This document shows positions 56,447 to 64,000 of a stretch of 64,000 bases of DNA, one piece after another. The DNA is taken from positions 1 through 64,000 of the forward strand of contig JAFDZA010000013.1 in the NCBI GenBank assembly GCA_018267135.1, written 5' to 3'. This DNA is from Bacteroidota bacterium (GTDB lineage Bacteria > Bacteroidota > Bacteroidia > Cytophagales > Cyclobacteriaceae). Both the position numbers and the translations under genes were made by a program. The notes beneath the pieces were generated by a model, which had not been told where the DNA came from, searched no databases, and saw only the letters and a program-made list of their open reading frames with translations. How positions within the stretch are numbered: the stretch's first letter is position 1; each line of letters opens with the position of its first letter.

Positions 56447-58906
56447 TCAGTTTTTGTGGGCTTCGGGCAAATGAAAGATCACGGGCTTCGTAACCTTTTC
56501 TTTCAGTAAGGCCATTTTTAAAACCTGATCTACGGAATCGACATAGTGAAACGATAAACCCTTCGTATACGATTTTTCGATTTCGCTGATGTCGCGCTTA
56601 TTTTTCTGGCTGAGAATAATTTCTTTAATGCCGCTTCTTTTGGCAGCCAGTATTTTTTCTTTGATGCCGCCCACCGGCAATACTTTTCCGCGCAGGGTAA
56701 TTTCGCCCGTCATAGCCAAATGCGATTTTACTTTGCGTTGTGTAAAGGTAGAAGCCAGCGAAGTGAGCATGGTGATGCCGGCCGAAGGTCCGTCTTTTGG
56801 TACGGCTCCGGCCGGTACGTGTATGTGCAAATCGTAATTTTGAAATACCCGGTGGTCTATGTTCAGCAACTCGGCATTGGCTTTTAAATACGACAACGCT
56901 GCCGTGGCCGATTCTTTCATTACTTCGCCTAATTGCCCCGAAATGGTAATAGCACCTTTGCCTTTGCTCACGCTTGACTCCACAAACAAAATATCTCCCC
57001 CTACTTGTGTCCAGGCCAGGCCAGTTACGACTCCGGCAATATCATTGCCCTGATACATCTCCTCATCAAATATTTCGGCTCCGAGAATTTTCACTACTTC
57101 TTTCTCGCCCAGGGTTTCGGGCAGGTTTTCTTCCATGGCTTTTAATTTGGCCACATGCCGAACTACCGACCCTATTTTTCTTTCTAAGCCTCGCACGCCC
57201 GATTCGCGGGTGTACGCTTCAATTATTTTTAAGATTCCTTCCTTGGTAAAGGTTACATCCTTGGGCAGAAGACCATGTTCTTTTACTTGTTTGGGTATCA
57301 GATGGCGCGTGGCAATCTGTAATTTTTCTTCTACTGTGTAGCCGGATAGTTCGATTATCTCCATGCGATCGCGCAGAGCCGGCTGAAGGGTGTCGAGCGA
57401 ATTAGCCGTAGCGATAAACAGCACTTTCGATAAGTCGTATTCAGCCTCCAAGTAGTTATCGCCAAAAGCATTGTTTTGTTCGGGGTCTAATACTTCGAGC
57501 AAGGCAGACGAAGGGTCGCCCCGGAAGTCGGTTTTTACTTTATCAATTTCATCGAGCACAAAAACGGGGTTCGATGATTTAGCTTTCTTTATGTTTTGCA
57601 AGATTTTGCCGGGCATGGCGCCAATATAAGTTTTGCGGTGACCGCGTATTTCGGCCTCATCGTGCAGCCCGCCTAAACTCATGCGTACATAATTTCTTCC
57701 CAGCGCTTTGGCGATAGATTTGCCGAGCGATGTTTTACCTACCCCGGGCGGGCCATACAAGCACAGGATCGGACCCTTCATGTCTTGCTTCAATTTAATT
57801 ACCGCCAGGTATTCTAAAATACGTGTCTTTACTTTCTCTAATCCAAAATGATCTTTGTCCAGAACCTTTTTAGCTTTCTTTAAATCAAAATCGTCTTGGG
57901 TGTATTCTTCCCAGGGCAAATCAAGCATGAACTCCACGTAGTTCATCATGACCGGAAAATCAGGCGCTTGCGGGTTGGTGCGTTGTAGTTTATCCAGTTC
58001 TTTATTGAAATGTTCGGCTACGGTCTTGGGCCATTTTTTTTCGGTTCCGCGTTTGCGCAGTTTTTCTATTTCTTTATCGGGGCCATCGTAGCCCAGTTCG
58101 TCTTGAAGTACTTTAATCTGCTGGCGTAAAAAATAATCGCGCTGTTGCTGATCTATATCGGTATGTACTTTTTTCTGGATTTCATGTTTAATCTCCAGCA
58201 TTTGAATTTCTTTGAGCATGTACTGCAACAGCAGTGTGCCCCGGTCTATAATATTATTGACTTCTAAAATTTTTTGCTTTTCGGCTACATCCACATTCAG
58301 GTTAGACGATAAAAAGTGGATAAGGAATGCGGTGCTGCTAATATTATCGAGTGCTACTTGTGCTTCTTGTGGAATTTCAGGATTCAGCTTAAGAATTTTA
58401 GAGGCAGCATCTTTCAGCGATTGTACCAACGCAGTGGCTTCTTTCGTTTGCAAGTCTAATGCCGGTTCGGTTTGTAATTCTATGCGGGCGGTAAGAAATG
58501 GTTCTTCGCTTGTATATTCTTTTATGGCAAAACGGTTTTTTCCCTGAATGATGATGGTTGTGTTTCCATCGGGCAGCACCAGCATTTTAATAATCCGGGC
58601 AATGGTGCCAAAGCGGTACAAATCATCTATCACCGGCTCTTCGGCCAGTTTATTTTTTTGCGCTACTACCCCTATAATGCGGTTTCCCTGATAGGCTTTT
58701 TTTATCAGCCGGATTGATTTCTGACGGGTAACGGTAATGGGAATAACCACCCCCGGAAACAACACGGTGTTTTTTATAGGTAGAATTGAGATCTCTTCGG
58801 GCAGATCTTCCGGGCGCAACTCTAAATCTTTTTCGGGGTTGATCAGCTGAACCAGTTCTTCTGTTTCCTGAGGTTCGCCCGATACTAATATGGTTTCTTT
58901 AAACAT
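56447..58906 (-). CDS. lon: ATP-dependent protease Lon
   Basis: An 819-residue complete LonA. The N-terminal substrate domain has [18 protein letters not shown]. The AAA+ module has Walker [10 protein letters not shown], Walker [10 protein letters not shown] and sensor regions. The serine protease domain has catalytic Ser708 in [10 protein letters not shown] and Lys751 in GGIKEKI. It degrades misfolded and regulatory proteins in the cytoplasm. Start: ATG at 58906. It forms a proteolysis operon with hslU. Confidence 0.98.
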   Translation of the reverse strand: MFKETILVSGEPQETEELVQLINPEKDLELRPEDLPEEISILPIKNTVLFPGVVIPITVTRQKSIRLIKKAYQGNRIIGVVAQKNKLAEEPVIDDLYRFGTIARIIKMLVLPDGNTTIIIQGKNRFAIKEYTSEEPFLTARIELQTEPALDLQTKEATALVQSLKDAASKILKLNPEIPQEAQVALDNISSTAFLIHFLSSNLNVDVAEKQKILEVNNIIDRGTLLLQYMLKEIQMLEIKHEIQKKVHTDIDQQQRDYFLRQQIKVLQDELGYDGPDKEIEKLRKRGTEKKWPKTVAEHFNKELDKLQRTNPQAPDFPVMMNYVEFMLDLPWEEYTQDDFDLKKAKKVLDKDHFGLEKVKTRILEYLAVIKLKQDMKGPILCLYGPPGVGKTSLGKSIAKALGRNYVRMSLGGLHDEAEIRGHRKTYIGAMPGKILQNIKKAKSSNPVFVLDEIDKVKTDFRGDPSSALLEVLDPEQNNAFGDNYLEAEYDLSKVLFIATANSLDTLQPALRDRMEIIELSGYTVEEKLQIATRHLIPKQVKEHGLLPKDVTFTKEGILKIIEAYTRESGVRGLERKIGSVVRHVAKLKAMEENLPETLGEKEVVKILGAEIFDEEMYQGNDIAGVVTGLAWTQVGGDILFVESSVSKGKGAITISGQLGEVMKESATAALSYLKANAELLNIDHRVFQNYDLHIHVPAGAVPKDGPSAGITMLTSLASTFTQRKVKSHLAMTGEITLRGKVLPVGGIKEKILAAKRSGIKEIILSQKNKRDISEIEKSYTKGLSFHYVDSVDQVLKMALLKEKVTKPVIFHLPEAHKN

Positions 58907-59089
58907 AAATCAATGCCAATTTGACACAAAAAAGCTATGCCTGCAATTAAAATTACGAGGCACGCAAGGTAGTTCAATAGGCGTGCCAATCATTGGCTCG
59001 TACAGATTGCACAGTAGGCGTTATGTAGAAAAGGTGAGAATGGTAAAAATGTCATTGTGTTATCAAAATTTTTAATCATTTTACATACA

Positions 59090-61051
59090 ATGAAAAGGCT
59101 GGGCTTTAATGTGCGGGTACTCAAAATGGGGCTGCTCCTTTTGGGGTGTTCTTTGAGTTTACTGGCGCAAGAAAAAAAATTCAAGAAAGAGAACATTATT
59201 CAGCTAAATGATTCGCTCACGGCTTATAGCCAATCGCATCTGTTCGATTTTCCGAATGTAAACCGGATCCGGTTTTACCACCATGCCGGCCAGCTAAAAG
59301 AAATTAAACAACTGGAGGCAACCGGCAACGAAGCCAAAATGTATGTAGCCTTGCGAAATTATGTTTCCCAGTTCGCCATCGAAAACTTTACGAAAAATGT
59401 GCCGATGATCTGGCGACTGGCTCATCTCTCCGAAAAATTCGGCCCGAAGGGCGAGGCTGTTTTACTCTACAAGTTAGTACTGAAACATCACCGGCAAGGT
59501 ATAGACCTTACGAAACTCTATCGCGAATATGATTCGGTGGAAACTGATAAAAAAAAATATTATGTGCCCCTGCATGATTATTATGAACTGGTAAACTACC
59601 GTAAAGAAATAGATACGCTTCGCCCGCCCCAATCGGTACTTACCCCCATGGGCAACGCCATTAATTCGGAAAAAGAAGATTATGGCCCGGCCATTGGCAA
59701 CGTAGATCACCTCTTGCTCTTTACTTCCAAGCGCAACCACCACCGGCTGCGAGCTTATAATGAAGATATTTTCTATTCCCTCAAAAAAGATGGCGAGTGG
59801 AGTGTGGCCGAAGGATTTAAAACCATCAACACCGAATATAACGAGGGCTCGGCTTGCCTCAGTCTGGATGGAAAGAGTTTATATTTTTCGCGCTGCAATG
59901 CACCCGGCACGCTGGGCAATTGCGATTTATATGTGGCCACGCTAAATAAAGACAGTGTGTGGAGCGATGTAAAAAATCTGGGGCTCAAAGTAAACAGTGC
60001 CGACTGGGACTCGCACCCTTCCGTAAGCCATGGCGGAGATACTCTTTTCTTTGCCAGCAACCGCACCGGTGGGTTTGGGCAAACAGATATTTATTATTGT
60101 ATAAAAGATGCGCAAGGAAACTGGGGGCAGGCCAAAAACATAGGCCCCATCATCAATACCACAAAAAGTGAAGTAAGCCCGTTCTTCCATCATAAATTCA
60201 ATGTGCTTTACTTCAGTTCAGATGGCCACCCGCTCAACTTTGGCAATTTTGATATTTACAAATCGTACCAACTAAAAAACGGATGGAGCGAACCGCAAAA
60301 CATCGGGCCGCTGGTAAACGGAGCCGGCAGCGAATATTATTTTACCATTGACTCTAAAAGCCGCGACATCTATTATGCCCGCTCCACGCCCGACCAAATC
60401 AAAAATCTGGATTTATACTCGTTTCCTGTGCCAATGGAAGCTCATCCCGAAGCCGTGGTGCAACTGAGCGGAAAAGTGAAAGATAAAAAAGGAAATGCCG
60501 CCCGGGGCATTGTGGCCATTGTCGATCTGAGCCAGGGCGTAGAGGTTACACCTAAATACTTGCGCGAAGATGGCAGCTACGATTTTCAGTTGATCAACAA
60601 ACGGAATTATTTGCTCATTGTGCAGGGCGATAATTTTTTCCGCATTGAAGAGTTATTCTACTTAGAGGGTAACCGCGAAATCAATACCGTGGTGGAAGAT
60701 ATCGAAACAAAAATTGCCTTTCAGTCGCTGGAGTTTGAAAACGGCAAGGCCGATATCCTAATCGGTATGCGCAGCGATTTGGCCAAACTTGGAAATTTTC
60801 TGATTGACCATCCTCATGAAACGCTGAAGATCTCCGGCCACACCGATTCGGCAGGCGATGAAAAAAACAATCTGCAGCTTTCGCAAGACCGAGCCGATGC
60901 TATTAAAGTCTATTTGGTAAATGAATATAAAATAGATACGAAGCGAATTGAAGCGGTGGGCTATGGAAGCTCTAAACCGCTGGTAGAAGAGAAAACCGAA
61001 GAAGACAAACAGCTAAACCGGAGGGTAGAGTTTGAAATTATAAAAAGGTAG
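59090..61051 (+). CDS. PorE-like PD40/OmpA lipoprotein
   Basis: A 653-residue protein from the ATG at 59090 (the frame opens at 59057 without a sensible start). The N-terminus has a lipobox, LLLLGC. Helical repeats run to about 170. A PD40/WD40-like propeller follows at about 190-400 (DGKSLYFSRC, GGDTLFFASNRTGGFGQTDIY, NVLYFSSDGHP). A carboxypeptidase-regulatory-like fold lies at about 415-490 (QLSGKVKDKKGNAARG). The C-terminal OmpA domain has ISGHTDSAGDEKNNLQLSQDRA and VGYGSSKPL. This order is that of PorE, which ties the type IX secretion machine to peptidoglycan, but many paralogues share it. Confidence 0.85.
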   Translation: MKRLGFNVRVLKMGLLLLGCSLSLLAQEKKFKKENIIQLNDSLTAYSQSHLFDFPNVNRIRFYHHAGQLKEIKQLEATGNEAKMYVALRNYVSQFAIENFTKNVPMIWRLAHLSEKFGPKGEAVLLYKLVLKHHRQGIDLTKLYREYDSVETDKKKYYVPLHDYYELVNYRKEIDTLRPPQSVLTPMGNAINSEKEDYGPAIGNVDHLLLFTSKRNHHRLRAYNEDIFYSLKKDGEWSVAEGFKTINTEYNEGSACLSLDGKSLYFSRCNAPGTLGNCDLYVATLNKDSVWSDVKNLGLKVNSADWDSHPSVSHGGDTLFFASNRTGGFGQTDIYYCIKDAQGNWGQAKNIGPIINTTKSEVSPFFHHKFNVLYFSSDGHPLNFGNFDIYKSYQLKNGWSEPQNIGPLVNGAGSEYYFTIDSKSRDIYYARSTPDQIKNLDLYSFPVPMEAHPEAVVQLSGKVKDKKGNAARGIVAIVDLSQGVEVTPKYLREDGSYDFQLINKRNYLLIVQGDNFFRIEELFYLEGNREINTVVEDIETKIAFQSLEFENGKADILIGMRSDLAKLGNFLIDHPHETLKISGHTDSAGDEKNNLQLSQDRADAIKVYLVNEYKIDTKRIEAVGYGSSKPLVEEKTEEDKQLNRRVEFEIIKR

Positions 61052-61093
61052 TTCGTATTAAGAATATTCTTTCAGGAGCGCTCACCATTCACC

Positions 61094-61867
61094 TCAAGAC
61101 AAAAACTGAGTGGTTTCTTCCACCTCTATCACAATATCATCTTCGCCCACTTCATCAAATGGGTTTTCCAGGTGGTCTTGAATATTGTCCAGACTTACCA
61201 GAATAAAACTGTAAAGCACCGGCATAACGTACTCCAGTTGAGCCGAAAAATCATTAAACGTGCTGGCAAAGTAAGGCCCGTACACGATGGGGAAAGCATA
61301 GATAAAGGCTTTGCTGTAGGCTCGCAGCGTAATGGGAGTACGATACCGGTGTATAATGCGCATATTATCAAATGCAATAATCATCTTGCTGATATACTGG
61401 CTTACCCGCGAAATTTCTCCGCTCTGCACCCCAAAGTTTCGCAACTGCATGGTTAGTTCCGAGAGTTTAGAAAAGAGTTCGTACATTTTAGCTTCGTGGG
61501 TGTCCCACTCGGTACGGTTCGATTTCAACATGGTTTTAAGTGTGTGCAGCATATCGCGCACCAGTATGCGGGCTTGTGCCGGTAAATCATTTTCCTTGTT
61601 GGCTGGCCAATCGCGCGAAGCATAGTAAATAGCAATGGCGTGTCCTTTAAAATCGGAAAGCCGCTGCAAGGCCGTTTCTCTTCGGGCATAGGCAGACCCG
61701 ATGCTGAACACTACCGGAAACACAATGGCCACTCCCACTAGCATATCGGGAAACTTGGCCGTCCACCCGAGGCGGTAACATAAATAGGTTGACAGCACCG
61801 CCATAAATGTGATGATGAATGTTTTGTAGTTGATAATCATTCGAAAACTACTGATGATATTTAGCAT
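61094..61867 (-). CDS. Bestrophin-like membrane protein
   Basis: A 257-residue protein with about four hydrophobic segments: two near the start (FIITFMAVLSTYLCY, MLVGVAIVFPVVFSIGSAYA), two after residue 180. It ends VSLDNIQDHLENPFDEVGEDDI, matching the conserved bestrophin C-terminal LE.PF....DD(L/I) motif. Bacterial bestrophins are anion or cation channels. It is somewhat short and divergent in the pore region, so the ion is not predicted. Start: ATG at 61867. Confidence 0.78.
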   Translation of the reverse strand: MLNIISSFRMIINYKTFIITFMAVLSTYLCYRLGWTAKFPDMLVGVAIVFPVVFSIGSAYARRETALQRLSDFKGHAIAIYYASRDWPANKENDLPAQARILVRDMLHTLKTMLKSNRTEWDTHEAKMYELFSKLSELTMQLRNFGVQSGEISRVSQYISKMIIAFDNMRIIHRYRTPITLRAYSKAFIYAFPIVYGPYFASTFNDFSAQLEYVMPVLYSFILVSLDNIQDHLENPFDEVGEDDIVIEVEETTQFLS

Positions 61868-61964
61868 GGCCGGGAAAGGTAGGTTTTAGGTAAACCAAAT
61901 TATTAAAAATATACCGATTTAAAAAAGGAAGAGGTGCCTCTATAAAAATCTATTCCTGCTTTAC

Positions 61965-62996
61965 TCATTCATCAAATTCAAGTTTGGTCAATTGACTGTT
62001 TCGGTAGCAATAAAACTCATAACTGATTTTTGAACCGAACTTAAATACTTTTTCCAGAAAAATACGATCGTATTGGGCGGTCAGTTCATTGTACCGGGTT
62101 TTCAGGGCGGTGGGGAGTTCATCGGGTGTTATGGGTCGTTCTATTTCCAATCCATCGTCTATGGCAAACTCCAGCACCAGGCTGCTGTTCCGCCAGTTCA
62201 TGGTGGTTTCATCGTGTTGGTTTTGCGAAAAAGAAAGATGGTCTTGCTGAATAATATTTTGCGAAGTATTAAAAAATAAAAACAAGCCCGAAGCCACCAT
62301 AGCTCCATATCCGATTTTGCGAAAAACATATTCGCTTAGATACGGCAAAATAAATTTTACCGTATAAGCCGAAACTACCGAGGCCACGGCAATGGCCAGC
62401 CCGATCCACCCGGCTTTGGCTGAATACAATCCTAAAAGGAAATAGATAATGAGTTTAACCGAATGAAGAAATATTTCGTTGGCAGCCCGCGTGGCTACAA
62501 TCTCTTCTTTCGTCAGTCCGTACCGTAAATAAAATCGGTTAAACAAAAGACCAATGGCTCCGGTAATACCCGATATCAACCCGGCCAAAAAACCGACCAT
62601 TGCCAGAATAAATGGGGGATACGGCTTCTCTTCACTGGCTTGTTGTTTTTTTGTTCTGAAAAGTTCCGGAATATTGGCTAACAAAAAGAGAGCAACAAAA
62701 ATTTGCAGGTAAAAAGGGTTCACCCATCTTATCAGCCAGGCACCTAAAAGAACGGCCGGAATAGAAAAGGGTACAAACCAAAAGAATATTTTCCACCGAA
62801 TGGATTTTTTAAAAATGATAATCCGTGAGGCCGAGCTGGCAAAGGTGCCGATTGTTAACGAAAACGGAATAACCGAAACAGGCAACAACAAATTAAGCAC
62901 CGGCAGCAAAATAAGGCTGGCCCCTCCGCCACAAAGGGCACTAATCCAAAATGCCACCAGGGTGGCGGCAAAAAGAAAAACGATCTTTAATACCAT
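61965..62996 (-). CDS. TauE/SafE-family transporter with C-terminal extension
   Basis: A 343-residue membrane protein. About eight hydrophobic segments in the first 245 residues match the TauE/SafE sulfite/organosulfonate exporter family (WISALCGGGASLILLPVLN, GFLAGLISGITGAIGLLFNRF). Residues about 255-343 are a soluble, acidic tail (LEFAIDDGLEIERPITPDEL, ISYEFYCYRNSQLTKLEF) not usual for the family. The tail could be a sensor or a fused PepSY-like domain, by weak resemblance. Start: ATG at 62996. The substrate is unknown. Confidence 0.85.
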   Translation of the reverse strand: MVLKIVFLFAATLVAFWISALCGGGASLILLPVLNLLLPVSVIPFSLTIGTFASSASRIIIFKKSIRWKIFFWFVPFSIPAVLLGAWLIRWVNPFYLQIFVALFLLANIPELFRTKKQQASEEKPYPPFILAMVGFLAGLISGITGAIGLLFNRFYLRYGLTKEEIVATRAANEIFLHSVKLIIYFLLGLYSAKAGWIGLAIAVASVVSAYTVKFILPYLSEYVFRKIGYGAMVASGLFLFFNTSQNIIQQDHLSFSQNQHDETTMNWRNSSLVLEFAIDDGLEIERPITPDELPTALKTRYNELTAQYDRIFLEKVFKFGSKISYEFYCYRNSQLTKLEFDE

Positions 62997-63034
62997 GTTA
63001 CCAACTTACGTGATGAACCGACCGAAGCAACCCG

Positions 63035-64000
63035 TTATTCTTTCCTATCAAGATCGGGCAAGATAAAATTATCCAGCGGGCTGGGGAGTTTCATTATCGC
63101 TTCGATATCCTTTACCGTGCGTGGAGCAGAAGAAGAGAGATGTTCATAGCCGTTAGGTGTAATGAGGAAGTCGTCTTCAATGCGAACAGCTATGCCCCAC
63201 CATTTTTTATCGCAAGGCGAGTTTTCGGGAATATAAATTCCGGGCTCGATGGTAATCATCATCCCTGCTTCCAGCAGATTATACTCGCCCCGGTCGTGCA
63301 CATCTAACCCAATGTGGTGTGTGCACCCGTGCGGATAATACATGTGCTTATCATTTTCATTCTGAATAATGCCCAGTTCTTTCAGCCCTCGGTTAATTAC
63401 TACCCGGGTAGCCAGATATATCTCTTTAAAGGATGTACCCGGTTTGCATATTTTCATAGCTTCTTCCTGGGCTTTCAGCACCAGTTCATAGATCTGTTTT
63501 TGCTCGGGCGAAAATTTGCCGTTTACCGGTATGGTGCGTGTAATATCGGCTGTGTAGCCGTGAAACTCCGCCCCCAGATCCATCAGGATTAATTCTTTGT
63601 TGGAGGTCGTTGGTTTGTAATTATCAATGTAGTGTAAAATGCAACCGTTATGGCCGGCTCCTACGATGGAGGGGTAGCCCACATCTTCCGCCTGGTATTT
63701 TTTAAAGACAAACTCATGAATGCCTTGAATTTCACGCTCGCTCATGCCGGGTTTTATCGCTTTCATTACTTCTACCTGCCCGGCACATGAGATTCGCACG
63801 GCCTTGCGCACCAACTCAATCTCTTCTTTTGTTTTTATGCCGCGCAGGTTATCCATAATCGTTTCCAAACCTGTTTTGTTCAGGTTGCTTTTGGGAGGTT
63901 CTACCGCAAGGGTAGTTCGGTGGGCATCAGGATAATTTACTTTGGTTTTAAACTGGGCGATCAGGTTATACAAATCAGACGAATCGCGGGGGTTATCGCG
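63035..64000 (-). CDS. M24 aminopeptidase P family protein, 3' part
   Basis: The last 321 codons of a pita-bread metallopeptidase; the frame stays open to the window edge, so the N-terminal domain is outside. Metal ligands are visible in order: Asp in LILMDLGAEFHG, Asp in YTADITRTIPVNG, His in THHIGLDVHD, Glu in TIEPGIY and Glu in GIAVRIEDDFL. This set and HGCTHHIGLDVHDRG identify aminopeptidase P (Xaa-Pro aminopeptidase). It ends 38 nt from the TauE/SafE start on the same strand. Confidence 0.95.
   Translation of the reverse strand, partial: RDNPRDSSDLYNLIAQFKTKVNYPDAHRTTLAVEPPKSNLNKTGLETIMDNLRGIKTKEEIELVRKAVRISCAGQVEVMKAIKPGMSEREIQGIHEFVFKKYQAEDVGYPSIVGAGHNGCILHYIDNYKPTTSNKELILMDLGAEFHGYTADITRTIPVNGKFSPEQKQIYELVLKAQEEAMKICKPGTSFKEIYLATRVVINRGLKELGIIQNENDKHMYYPHGCTHHIGLDVHDRGEYNLLEAGMMITIEPGIYIPENSPCDKKWWGIAVRIEDDFLITPNGYEHLSSSAPRTVKDIEAIMKLPSPLDNFILPDLDRKE

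Overview
The window is a chromosomal segment of a Bacteroidota bacterium, most likely of the Cytophagales (Cyclobacteriaceae-like). The evidence is a type IX secretion C-terminal sorting domain, PD40/OmpA and SPOR-like/OmpA lipoproteins, FISUMP and TM2 proteins, bestrophin-like and GH3 families, two histone H1-like proteins, an atpDC pair apart from the other ATP synthase genes, and promoters of the Bacteroidota TTTG/TAnnTTTG type. No rRNA, tRNA or CRISPR array was seen. The genus is inference only.

Region 1 (1-4.9 kb) is accessory DNA. It opens with the 3' end of an IS30-type transposase. Five or six unrelated single-gene units follow: a lipocalin-like protein, a BRO-N protein, a small ORF, a CPBP protease, an NAD(P)-binding protein and a YdeI-family protein. 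Four related, partly palindromic spacers of about 130-150 bp lie between them (680-813, 2095-2235, 3049-3199, 4069-4200). The layout looks like a decayed gene-cassette array, although no integrase is visible.

Region 2 (4.9-47.9 kb) is mostly core genome. It holds a dicarboxylate symporter, an Nfu scaffold, a giant T9SS cargo protein, PBP1C, an OmpA lipoprotein, an exported TPR-CHAT protein, recA, a histone-like gene, a TPR histidine kinase and a channel-like protein with a degenerate filter. Next come gltA, an acyl-CoA-binding protein, rsmE, a GIY-YIG gene beside a 77-bp palindromic element, ligA, dapA, an M1 peptidase, an Hc1-type histone gene, an AONS/SPT-family enzyme, typA, rseP and dxr. 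The stretch ends with an ECF sigma/anti-sigma/lipoprotein operon, a GH3 enzyme, a LacI regulator and atpDC under a near-perfect promoter.

Region 3 (47.9-54.9 kb) is a second accessory block, between atpC and hslU. It carries an exported caspase-like/FISUMP protein and a tight four-gene operon: a LolA-like protein, a YidD-like protein with a signal peptide, and two TPR membrane-hairpin paralogues that overlap by 65 nt. A TM2 protein, a TPR protein and a second caspase gene, broken by at least four frame disruptions, follow. The exported YidD operon is the best candidate for an undescribed system.

Region 4 (54.9-64 kb) returns to core genes: hslU and lon, a PorE-like PD40/OmpA lipoprotein, a bestrophin-like protein, a TauE/SafE transporter with an extra C-terminal domain, and the 3' part of an M24 aminopeptidase P gene that runs off the window.
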